Source: Ampullaceana balthica (lineage: Eukaryota > Mollusca > Gastropoda > Lymnaeidae). From it: DNA of 64,000 nucleotides. A program made the position numbers and the translations under genes. The stretch covers positions 1 to 64,000 of the forward strand of contig CALYLW010001203.1 of NCBI GenBank assembly GCA_944989445.1, in the 5' to 3' direction. The notes under the pieces were generated by a model. The model saw only the letters and a list, made by a program, of their open reading frames with translations. It was not told the DNA's origin and made no database searches. Below, one piece after another: positions 12,292 through 23,660 of the stretch (within the stretch, counting starts at the first letter, position 1; each line of letters opens with the position of its first letter).

Positions 12292-13468
12292 TAATATGGT
12301 TTAATTTTCGAGAAAGCCGTTATCGCACTGTAAAAACAAAGGCCACTCGGTAATATCATCGCTTAGTAACCTAGGAGCCCAGTGTTTTGCGCATTCGCAG
12401 CGTTACTTCCATTGACCTTACTAAAAAAACAGTAAAAGATTTCTTAGCAGTGGCACAATGTTGGGGTTATGCTTTTCACCATTTCCTTTTTAACCCAATC
12501 AGTTATAAAATCATGAAACGGCTGTGGTGCTGCTAGGAGGAAATATATATAACAGTGGAGGTAAAGAAAGAAAATCCTATACAAAACATGAAAATTTTGT
12601 TTGTGTGTCGAAAGTTTCTATAAAGTATAACCTGTCAAAATCAATAATCTCCACCATCATAAAGAACAAAGGGTTATGAAATCAGTCACTCGAAGAACAT
12701 ATTCTTTTTCCATCTTATCTATTACAGGCGCTCCTTCTATGCGGAAGAATATTGCGTCCTAAGGCTATCCATGTTTTATGTCTATTCATGAATTTTTATT
12801 TAGCATTTTAAATGTTGATAATGTGATGGATTCCCTTGTTACACAAGGCAACACATTACACGCCAGAATTCCGGACGGGAAGAACGAGAATGTATATGTT
12901 TTTTCTGGCATATGGAATAAGCATTTTTTTAAAATCCTTATTTCTATCCAACGTTTGTATTACGTTATCTTTGTGTTTTATTTCCAAGTTAGGTTTAATT
13001 ACTATAAGCATTATTACTACTTTTCTGTTATATCCTATAATGTGTGGGTTTTTGTGTTTGTTTGTTTGTTTTTTGTTGTTTTTTTTTAATAATCTTTTAT
13101 TCTTTTTTTTGTTTTTTTGTTTGTTTGTTAAAGGTCGTGACATTAATTTTTAAATTAAAAATGGAGAAAAATAGAACTATCTTACATTTTGATTTTATCT
13201 GCCAGCTTCAGAACGTTTTGGATTATCAAATAAGCTCTGGATCTAATTTAAGTTCGTAACACGATGATCCACTGTTGATTTAAAGCGACTTCTGCACCCA
13301 CAAAAAATATTAAATATAAATTGAACAATTTATTAAATAGGTCGATTTCCGTTCTTATAATAAGTCTCAAAATGTTTAATTATTTTTTTAATATGTTATT
13401 TATTCTATTAGGTTGAGAGTGTAATTTGGCTGCCAAATTTTTTAGCAATTTTGTAAGAATAAAATACA
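12292..13468. other. Upstream region of ART gene A
   Basis: AT-rich. The overlapping ~100-residue ORFs at 12778-13153 are low-complexity and open in several frames on both strands, so I do not call them genes. No promoter element is convincing. Confidence 0.4.
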
Positions 13469-16082
13469 ATGGCATATTACGGTTCCTCAAGAAGAGGTAC
13501 TGTAGATTATTTAAGATATGCTGTACAAAAAAATGAGACCTGCCCACCTTATTGGAATAATAGAGGACAATCTTGGACAACCCAGCCCATTCTGGTTTCC
13601 GTTGATGCCAGAACAAAAGAGGCCATCACAGCCCTTGTTAAAGAAACCTGGAACAGACGCGAAGTCGGAAGAGGCCGCGATGCAAAAAATCTGGATTACT
13701 CCAATCTTGTTGTCAAAGATGTGGAAAGAGTTGAGAATGTACAACTTTTTGGGAAATACGCAACTGCCAGAAGAGAGATGATGCAGAGGCAGATTCAGAG
13801 AGGTGTTGTCTGCCCTGCTGTTGAGACAGTGTGTAGATCGAGGAGCCCAGTCGAAACAACAAGTCTACTTCGGGGCCAGAAGGCGTTCATGAAGGAAGAC
13901 TTGTACCTGGAGGTCAACGAACATTATCTGTTCCACGGCACGACGGTGGACAGGATTGGTGGCCTTACCAGTTTCGGCTTTAATGTTGGTCAGTCGGACA
14001 GTAGCAACATGTTCGGACGAGGCATTTACCTGGCAGAGAAGACCAATAAAGCTGATCAGTATGCTGGTACGTTGAAATATTCGTAGGTTTTAACGCAAAT
14101 ATTCCATTCTGTCGATGCTTTCCTAAACTACAGTTTAATTAAACCAATAAATGGGCGCTTTGTCAGGCAAAACGTTCCGTGAAGATTGAGAGGGGGAAAA
14201 ATTCCTAAGTAGAACCCACCACTATAGATACTGCTCGATGTTGGATTTATGAGATTTGGTCCGTCTTAGAGCAAACGCAATTATTAATTTTGTCTTCTTT
14301 AATATTTACAAATCTAATAGACATATATTAAAAAATATAACCTAAAATTACTAATAAATAATGTACAATTTTTTTTTATAGTTAATAACGTTTAATCGTG
14401 ATTTAAATGCTTTTAAAACTAATATTTCACGGAAAACTCTGTCTCTTGTTCTGTTACCTTAGATCCCAGGGAAAATAGGAGTCCTCATGGACATCGGCTC
14501 GAGCTTATTCTCTGTAGAACACTTCTGGGGAATGTTTGCGCACTTGAAGGTAACTGGAGATCAATTTGGTTATTCAAACTATTTGGAACCAATCTATTTA
14601 CATTCTTATAGCTTTGGAGCTCAGAGATGTCAAAAACATTGTTAATTATGTATATTTGCATGTTTATATATTTTGTAATGAATATACTTATAACTTTAAC
14701 TGATACTCAAGTTAGCATAAATACAAAATGCGTTTAAAGATTGTTTACGCTTTTAACTATTACTGTCCTGACCCTGACAATGTCTTAGCTAGTCATAGGT
14801 GTTGGCGTTTCAAAATAAATAAAGCACAAACTGATTTAACAAAAAATTCGAAGAAACCAAAAATATACTTGTCGCAGACTGTTATAACATGGCTAAGGAG
14901 TGAACTCATTCGTAGCCATATTGATTTCGACAGTCACAAAAGGCAACGGAAAATAAGAAGCGACATTAGCGTATTAGGCTCAGTTCAGAGTATGGGAAAC
15001 ATCACCTCACTTTAGAAGAGAAGTACATTTAGCTGTCTAAGAATGAAATCAGTGCACTAAAAACGCAACCAATGAAAACATTTGGATAAAAAGTTATAAA
15101 CAGAAGACGATGTACGAAGCTTTTAGTTTACAGACAAGAAGACATTTTGCTATGGCAAAACTGGCTTATGATGTACTAATTTTAGAGCAAGAAATATTTA
15201 ACAGCATTGGCAGAGGACGAAGCAGTTTCAAAAATGTTCTAAACCGAGGAAAATTCTTGAAAATTTGTTTAAGACAATGTGAAGAAAAATGATTTAGGTT
15301 ACACACGTTAAACCTTGAGGTGATAAAGATCACCGATGGGGCAGCAACATTCTTAAGATAAGTGTGATGGGTGCAAAGTAACATGATGTAAAAGGTTGGG
15401 TTGACTATAACACTGTCAATGCGCTCTACTGACCTGCTGCTTTCTCTTAGACTCTCTTTCTCCATTCCCCCCTTTTCCGTCTCTATATTCATTCTTGTAA
15501 AACAGCCGTTTTTCGTATCTTCAGCGTTCATATTTTATTTACAGCGTTTATGTTTTATTTACAGCGTTTATGTTTTATTTACAGCGTTTATGTTTTATTT
15601 ACAGCGTTTATGTTTTATTTACAGCGTTTATGTTTTATTTACAGCGTTTATGTTTTATTTACAGCGTTTATGTTTTATTTACAGCGTTTATGTTTTATTT
15701 ACAGCGTTTATGTTTTATTTACAGCGTTTATGTTTTATTTACAGCGTTTATGTTTTATGCGCTGCGAGCATTTGATTTTTTTTTATTGACAAATGGTATG
15801 TGCCATTAACAGGGGCCATAATGTGTACTAAGATTTATGATTTAAAACGCTAAATCAGTGCAGATATTCAACTGTTGAGTTTTCTGACAATAGTCTTTTT
15901 TTTATCATGACAACTGTTGTATCTCTTTTAAAATCGATATTTCAGAACCCGAGCGTTTGATGAAACCACCTGGCAACTTTGACTCTGTCCTCGTGGACGG
16001 ACGACTCATGTACCGGGAGTTTGTTGTCTATGATGACAGTCGTCTGTACCCCGAGTACGTCATCACATATTCTAGAGAGTAA
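13469..16082 (+). CDS. ART gene A: PARP-type ADP-ribosyltransferase, intact, 273 aa
   Basis: Three exons: 13469-14066, 14463-14549 (87 bp) and 15946-16082 (137 bp). Introns are 396 and 1396 bp, GT-AG, both phase 1. The product is little more than a PARP catalytic domain. It opens with RGTVDYLRYAVQ and PPYW, then VKDVERVENVQLF and the NAD-binding HYLFHGT (His156). GRGIYLAEKTNKADQYA follows (Tyr187), then LLGNV, and REFVVYDD (Glu253) with YPEYVITY. This is a full H-Y-E triad, as in PARP1 and tankyrase, whereas many mono-ART PARPs lack the Glu. There is no helical regulatory domain and no other domain. The last exon lacks the Cys cluster of genes C-E (it reads KPPGNFDSV). Expected reaction: transfer of ADP-ribose from NAD+ to targets. 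Polymer formation is possible but not shown. Intron 2 holds a 20-bp minisatellite. Closest to B. Confidence 0.85.
15521..15758 (+). repeat. 20-bp minisatellite in intron 2 of ART gene A
   Basis: About 12 tandem units of ACAGCGTTTATGTTTTATTT, the first one diverged. Each junction forms a 3' splice-site-like TTTTATTTACAG. The ORFs reading FYLQRLCFIYSVYVLF arise from the repeat and are not genes. Confidence 0.95.
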
Positions 16083-16139
16083 ATACACAAGCACGATGCT
16101 TACTGTCTATTTATTTTTTTACACCAAAAACCAGAAATC

Positions 16140-16790
16140 CTATATCATCGTATGTTTAGTTTACACTTAAAACAAATATCACATTTCATCGTGTGTTTAG
16201 TTAACAATTAAAATAAATACCACATTCCATCGTGTGTTTTGTTTACACTCAAAACAAATATCACAATTCATCGTGTCTTTATGTTACATTTCAAATGAAA
16301 GATTTTCTTTCATTTATTTGACTGATTACTTAAGTCCAATTTTACGTTTTATCTTGTTATGCTCTTCACTTGAGTTAAAGATCAACTTTCATCTAGTATT
16401 TTTATCTTAAAACAAAAATAACAGTTCAATTTGTGTTTTTGTACACTTAAAAAGATAACACATTTCATCGTATGTTTAGTTAACACTTTTAACAAATATC
16501 ATATTTCATCGTGTGTTTATGTTTCAATTCAAAAGAAAGATTTCGTTTCATTTATTTGATTGATTACTTAAATCAAATACATGTATTACGTTTCATCTTG
16601 TTATGCTCTTGACTTGAGTCAAAGATAAACTTTCATGTAGTATTTTTATCTTAAAACCAAAAATAACAGTTCAATTTTGATTTTTGTAAACTTAAAAGAA
16701 ATGTCACATTTCAAATTGTGTTTTTGTACGCTTTTTAAAATAAGTTACATTTCAATGTATGTTTTTTGTACACTTAAATGAAATTCCCCA
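16140..16790 (+). repeat. Degenerate tandem repeat downstream of gene A
   Basis: Repeated phrases such as ATCACATTTCATCGTGTGTT with TTAACACTTAAAACAAAT. A longer unit (TTCATTTATTTGA..CTTGTTATGCTCTT..) occurs twice, at about 16288 and 16520. Probably covers the 3' UTR end of gene A. Confidence 0.65.
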
Positions 16791-17246
16791 TTTCATCATA
16801 TTTTAATTGTTGGCTTGAACAACCATTGTAAAATACCTCAACAAATAAGTATCGTATCATTCAAAAACATTTGAAATAAAAAGAAAAGTTAAAACGTGGT
16901 AATTTTGTTATAATTTACGTATTGTGGTTCATATAATTATGTTTTTTTAGCGCCATTGAATGTAACCGTTTTTCTATATTATACTGTATTCTACTGATTT
17001 TATAAGGAGCGTTTATGGTGTGTCACGTTTTATTTTAATGGATATTTTAATGTGTCTTATTTTACTTTGATGTATGTCTTCCTCTTTGCTAATATTTGCT
17101 TTTATATGTTTTACTATACGTCATTCAGTGCATCAGAGTATGTTTTAGTGTATGTAACAATTTGATTTCATGTATCTTTCAGTGCGTGTCACTGATTTCA
17201 ACCGTAATTTCTTGAATGTTGCTGATTTATTTCATGTACGTTTTAG

Positions 17247-18308
17247 TGCATGTTGTTGTTCTATGTCATATATGTTTTAGTGCATGTTGTTGTTCTATGT
17301 CATATATGTTTTAGTGCATGTTGTTGTTCTATGTCATATATGTTTTAGTGCATGTTGTTGTTCTATGTCATATATGTTTTAGTGCATGTTGTTGTTCTAT
17401 GTCATATATGTTTTAGTGCATGTTGTTGTTCTATGTCATATATGTTTTAGTGCATGTTGTTGTTCTATGTCATATATGTTTTAGTGCATGTTGTTGTTCT
17501 ATGTCATATATGTTTTAGTGCATGTTGTTGTTCTATGTCATATATGTTTTAGTGCATGTTGTTGTTCTATGTCATATATGTTTTAGTGCATGTTGTTGTT
17601 CTATGTCATATATGTTTTAGTGCATGTTGTTGTTCTATGTCATATATGTTTTAGTGCATGTTGTTGTTCTATGTCATATATGTTTTAGTGCATGTTGTTG
17701 TTCTATGTCATATATGTTTTAGTGCATGTTGTTGTTCTATGTCATATATGTTTTAGTGCATGTTGTTGTTCTATGTCATATATGTTTTAGTGCATGTTGT
17801 TGTTCTATGTCATATATGTTTTAGTGCATGTTGTTGTTCTATGTCATATATGTTTTAGTGCATGTTGTTGTTCTATGTCATATATGTTTTAGTGCATGTT
17901 GTTGTTCTATGTCATATATGTTTTAGTGCATGTTGTTGTTCTATGTCATATATGTTTTAGTGCATGTTGTTGTTCTATGTCATATATGTTTTAGTGCATG
18001 TTGTTGTTTCTATGTCATATATGTTTTAGTGCATGTTGTTGTTCTATGTCATATATGTTTTAGTGCATGTTGTTGTTCTATGTCATATATGTTTTAGTGC
18101 ATGTTGTTGTTCTATGTCATATATGTTTTAGTGCATGTTGTTGTTCTATGTCATATATGTTTTAGTGCATGTTGTTGTTCTATGTCATATATGTTTTAGT
18201 GCATGTTGTTGTTCTATGTCATATATGTTTTAGTGCATGTTGTTGTTCTATGTCATATATGTTTTAGTGCATGTTGTTGTTCTATGTCATATATGTTTTA
18301 GTGCATGT
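17247..18308 (+). repeat. 34-bp minisatellite, 31 copies
   Basis: The unit contains TGTTGTTGTTCTATGTCATA then TATGTTTTAGTGCA. The phase runs unbroken from 17247 to 18302 except for one extra T near 18008. Copies are essentially identical, which implies recent expansion. Between genes A and B, non-coding. Confidence 0.95.
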
Positions 18309-18309
18309 T

Positions 18310-19297
18310 ACTGGTGAATTTCATGTGTTTATTTTTATTGTGTGTCACCATTGACCGTCTTATATATTTATAACGTTGTGGCATGTTTTCTGAAGTAAGT
18401 TTTTATCTTTACTTCTCTATTTGTTTCTTTCATGAGGTGATCGTTGGAGAGCCCTTACAATGTTGGATTGTTTCAAGGTTTATTTGATCTAATTCTTAAT
18501 TTTAAATATGATTAACTCTATTCAAGTGTAAATGTGTTCTCAAGTCATTGAAAAACCCAGGTTTTATCTCAACCTTTATTGAGCAGGATATTCAGTTAAC
18601 TAGAAGCGAAACTAAAACTACGAATACACGGAAATGTAAATACCGTGGATCACTTTTTCCGTTTGTTTTGTGGCCATGTGCCCCAAGGTTGTTTGACGGG
18701 TGCGGACAGGTGACACTTTATGGCCGGGAGTGGCCGACAAATATAGACGGGGGAACATTTTAGACGGCTATCGACATTTTAAAAAATATTTTATCACTTA
18801 AAGATTTTTTTTTAAGGTTGAAAAGGTCATTAAATTTGACAAAAAAGAGGCAAATTTTAAATATACTTTCCTTAAAATTGTTATAAATTATCCAGGACTA
18901 ATTCAACATCCTATATAATAAAAGGTTATGTTCTGTGCAGTCATAGATAGCGATTGGTCCCTCAAACACACATGACTCCTACAGTCAATCATATTCAACA
19001 CATTTACGCGGACGTTCAAAACGAGTTATTTTTTGCAGTACTTCTTCCAAGACTTTATTTTCAGTTATGCGCGTTAGGATTTATAGTCGAATCAAAAGCT
19101 CGGTTTTTACGAGTTATTTATTTTAACTATAATGAATAGTATTTTTGACGCGATGCAGAAATAAAAACTATTTGTGTAGTTAAAACAATAAATGCAAAGG
19201 GTTTGTTATTGGACAAATACATATTTAAACGTTTCGAAACATGCCTACATCGGTAAAACTAAATAATTACAAGTATTGGTATTAAATTAACATTATA
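18310..19297. other. Intergenic stretch, nothing recognised
   Basis: A diverged Penelope-type CCGATGTAGGCATG..GAAAC motif lies on the - strand at 19231-19254. Otherwise no structure is supported. Confidence 0.35.
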
Positions 19298-19606
19298 CTA
19301 GATAAGACCCGAGGCGTATGTTCTTTCTCATAGATAGTGCAAAGAAAGGGGGAAATAACGGACACAAACAGCAGCGCGATGAAATGAGAACAACGGGAGT
19401 GAACGTCGGGGGACCGCCAACCCAAGCAAGCATTGTTGGTCTCGAGACATGCGCACTGCGGTTGAGCTACATTGCGCCCCCCACCCTGCACCACACTCGC
19501 TTGCCAAATATAAACTGTGATTGGTCGACACTAGCTTGGGTCATTCATCATGCTTGCTTTTGTGCTTGTGTTTGTCCTAATTTCTGGCGAATTATATATA
19601 TATAGA
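19298..19606 (-). mobile_element. Non-autonomous Helitron
   Basis: Read on the - strand, the element begins TCTATATATATATAATTCGC after a host A and ends CTAG before a host T, as expected for Helitron insertion between A and T. It shares GTGCAAAGAA, AACAGCAGC and CTCGAGACATGCGCA-type segments with copies at 34651-35610 and 40553-40757. 309 bp, non-coding. The 3' hairpin is degraded in this copy. Confidence 0.62.
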
Positions 19607-20005
19607 TCATATTACCTAATTTACAATAGAAAACTAATTAAGTAGAGGAAAAATAAAGAAAAGTAAATAAGAAAGATGGCAAAAGTACTTTACGAAAACA
19701 CAGCATAGATGCATAGTCTCCGTTGACTAAGGTGGATGAAGATAAACTCAATCCAAAACGCCCGGTCCACCAGGTGGTACATTAGAGGCCCGCCCCGAAC
19801 GAGAGAGCCTCGAACGGGTGGTAGAGAGCCTCCAGCACCACCTATTGGAACTTTCTGTATAACTGGAGTCCCGGGGTTGAACTGGGACGCCCTCTAAAGG
19901 GGTTTTACAGTAGGAATCTACAATGCGGCTAGCCCGCTAAACTAGCTGGGACGAAACGGTTGCCTCAGAGCTGTTCCTCAGACTACATTAGATAAATCAT
20001 CGGTA
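19607..20005. other. GC-richer stretch of unknown nature
   Basis: From about 19740 the base composition changes (CCGGTCCACCAGGTGG.., GAACGAGAGAGCCTCGAACG). No ORF and no recognised family. Leads into the 40-bp repeat. Confidence 0.3.
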
Positions 20006-20358
20006 CAGACTGCCACAACCAGGTCTGCTTCTCATATCATAGTTACAGACTGCCACAACCTGGTCTGCTTCTCATATCATAGTTACAGACTGCCACAACC
20101 TGGCCTGCTTCTCATATCATAGTTACAGACTGCCACGACCTGACCTGCTTCTCATATCATAGTTACAGACTGCCACAACCTGGCCTGCTTCTCATATCAT
20201 AGTTACAGACTGCCACGACCTGGCCTGCTTCTCATATCATAGTTACAGACTGCCACAACCTGGCCTGCTTCTCATATCATAGTTACAGACAGCCACGACA
20301 TGGCCTGCTTCTCATATCATAGTTACAGACTGCCACAACCTGACCTGCTTCTCATATC
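20006..20358 (+). repeat. 40-bp minisatellite, 9 copies
   Basis: The unit starts CAGACTGCCACAACCTGGCC and ends TTCTCATATCATAGTTA, with exact 40-bp phase and alternating variants (CACAACC/CACGACC). There are no unique spacers, so this is not a CRISPR array. Confidence 0.95.
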
Positions 20359-22476
20359 TGTACGGTATAACTAGTAATCATGATCCCTACCCCGTTTCTG
20401 CCCCCCAAACACTTCTGTTGCAGACCTACCGTATTGGTAGTTTTAACAGGCGTCTTAACTTTAGGGCAGTGGCCCAGATCGTTTTAAACGTGGGCAGATC
20501 CTAATGCCTGGTGATCGTCTCCAAACGATCGCTTCACGCTACGGATGTAATGTGCCGCGAGTGGCGCCGAGGGGGGTCGTGGCCATTCTAGAACATTCGA
20601 ATAGTTTGTCTCGGTTAGACAACCATAACATGTATCAATTGTAGTGTGTCGTGAGCCTGAGACGATTCTCTACGTAGGACGTAGTTTATCCGATATTACA
20701 TTTTATCATGGGTTACAGTGTCATACATCAACCATGATGCATTTGGCATGACATGTAAGATGTTGTGGTGAATGGGATTTTCCGATATCGTTCATTATTT
20801 TTTTTGTTTTTTTTAAAGTAGACCACGTCATGCTCTAAATTTAGCGAACAAATCACCATCTTCTGCCATCCTACCAGGAAACATTATAGATTATCGTCGT
20901 CGGTGGATTGAGACTTTTACATTATTCAAAACAAGTCATCAGTCAAAGGTAATTATTAAATTTTACATTTTTATATTAGACCAGAGCCAGATTTACGTAT
21001 AAGTGACACAAGCTATAGCATAAGGACCCTACTTTCCTGGGCCCCCACCTAAAAAAAATTGTCCAAATCAGTAAGTGTCAAATTTCGCAGTGACAGAACA
21101 TCATGACATATAAAGGGCCACATATCTCAAATAGATCATAGCCTTATCAAGTATAAATCCCGCACTGTATTAATAATTCACTTTTTGTTTATTGAAGATT
21201 TGTTAAATTTTGCAAATCACCAAAAATTAATTGTTGAGAGATAGAAGCAAAAAAACTGTTTACATTTTTGAATATACATATTCATGCGATTATTATTTTA
21301 TTGGTCCACCGCGCATCAAACATTACGGATTACTTTCTCAAAAAATTCCACGAAAAATGAGTAAGGAGCGCAAGAAATAGGAACATTGAAAACTATGGTT
21401 TTTCAATAAATATAAATTGGCAGTGTTCATTTTAATACGAGAAATCAAGTTTTATATATATCTCAATTCACTCTGATCTCTCTTGCTAGTGAGAGGGACA
21501 ATTGCAACTCTTCATCTCAATACAAAGACTAACAATAACTGGAATTCTTAGAGGATCGTGAATTTAAAACGAAATTCGATCATGAAAATTGGCATTTTTT
21601 ATCCTCGTTCCGTTCGTCTGTTGTTTGGTGAGTAACAACAAGCTACTGATATAAACGTACCAACAACCACCTTCTTCCAGCTAATCTTACAAACTCGGGA
21701 GTCAGATTAAATTTTCATCGCCCACCTTAAAATCTACTGCATTTGTTTCATTTACAATTTAAAGGATTAAGGTGGTATATTATCTTTTATAAAATTAGTT
21801 TCTTAAAATTCATAAAATATGTGCACCAAAAATTTTTCTAAGAGTCTTTGGATATTTTAAAAAAAAGAGAGCACATATGAACCCCATCTTTTCTCATTTA
21901 TATTACAAGTTAAAATGTTTTAATACAAAGAAAGATTTGCTACGTTTGAGCGCTATGAGATCGATCAATAGATTTTTAGGGTAATCGGTGATTCCCAAAA
22001 TAATGCCATCTGTCTGAGCGTGTAGGCTGAGCGTGAGTCATCCGTTTGAAATCATAGCTTATGAACGTTTAGTTAAAATAATTTTGAATATTCATACAAG
22101 CCAGTGTAATCAAATCTACATCAATCTATCCTCAATAATGGCATTTCTTTAATCTACTTTAAACCGCACCTCCAATCGATATATACATTTTTAGGGACCC
22201 ATAAATTTTCTAAAATATCATTTAAAATTTTGAAGATAAATTGTCAACACAATCAATAGTTATTGAGAATATGATGCGATCAGAATAAACACTTTTGTTA
22301 AATCACTTTTTGCCATTGGTTTCTCGTGATTGTTGGATAGTTTTTGTATAGATTGCATTAAACAAATCTCATTGGGAAAATACCGGAAATTAATGTTGTA
22401 TAAAAATTTCGGACATCTTTATTTCATGCTTCAACAACTAACAACAAATATCAGGTCCATTTAGATTATACAGAAA
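20359..22476. other. Region upstream of ART gene B
   Basis: 20400-20700 is GC-richer with no ORF. Near 20990, CCAGAGCCAGATTTACG followed by GGGCCCCC resembles one end of a hAT-like MITE, but no partner end was found. The rest is AT-rich with no supported feature. Confidence 0.35.
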
Positions 22477-23592
22477 ATGCCACCAAGAAGAGGGACGGTG
22501 GACTTCATGGCGTATGCTGTAGATACCAACGAACTCTTTCCACCTTACTGGAGAAATCAGCACAGGAACGCAGAATTTGAGAGGGTCGATGTTTGGGGGA
22601 AGAGAAGACGTGCCATCATCGATCTCGTGCGCGAAACCTGGGAGGAACCAATGGTAAGACGTCAGAAATATTCACACCTCGTTGTTTTGGATGTGGAGAG
22701 AGTCGAGAACTGCGAATTGTTCAGCGATTATCGCAGGGCAAGAAGGAGACTTATGAAAGAACAGATTGAAGAGGAACGAACTTGTGATCCCATTGGAGGG
22801 TTGAGAAATTCCAGGGGAAATGTCGTCACGACTGACTTGCTCTCCGACTCAATGGAATGCCTGAAGCGTGACCTTTATCTTGAAGTCAACGAACATTATT
22901 TGTTCCATGGGACACCAGTAAACCGCATAGGAGCCCTGATAAGTAATGGTTTTGATGTTAATCACTCAAACCCTGACAGTTTGTTCGGTCAGGGAATCTA
23001 CGCAGGAGAAAACAGCAGTATTGCAGATTTTCACGCAGGTAAAAAATGTCTTATCTTTTTCTTAAAATTATAGATTCTATATAACTGTTGTTATACTATA
23101 TTTATTATGTACAATATATACTCTAAGCTTTGTAAAACGTAAATAATTATACTATGTGTATCCAAGAAATAAAAGTATATTACTATCTAATAGCTCATAT
23201 TTTAATATCGCTATAATATAACTGATAACTTGAGCGTCTTAAGAAGAAATACGCCAAGAGATGCGCACTGGATGTATTTATAGCTGAGTCTGAGAAGGTA
23301 TAGCCAGTTTGCAACTTCATCTCAACTTCCCCTATTAACATACGAATCCTGGAGATGGTTTACTTAGGCAGTAGCAATACTTTCCCTGGTCATTTTACAC
23401 CCCCCCCCTTTTTACAGACACAAAGTCCATGAATCTTGTGTTTCATTGGAATTTAACCACGTAAAACATTTATGTCACAGTGCGGGAGCGCGTAAGAAAA
23501 GTTTTATCCGAATATATTTATGTAGACATCGCTTGTCTAGAAATAGAAAAAAAAATGACGGCAATAAAGAAGAAATGTATGCATTCTGGGTA

Positions 23593-23660
<68 letters not shown>

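Noticed and set aside
12778..13153. Two overlapping ~100-residue + strand ORFs upstream of gene A
   Set aside because: Low-complexity Phe/Val/Leu-rich ends come from T-rich tracts, and the opposite strand is open too.
14728..15292. Two ORFs (95 and 60 residues) in intron 2 of gene A
   Set aside because: No family features, no shared frame and no splice context linking them to gene A.
15401..15809. FYLQRLCFIYSVYVLF repeat ORFs
   Set aside because: They arise from the 20-bp minisatellite and are open in all three frames.
20006..20358. CRISPR-like array of 40-bp units
   Set aside because: No unique spacers, the units are contiguous, and the context is eukaryotic. The same holds for the 34-, 48- and 60-bp arrays.
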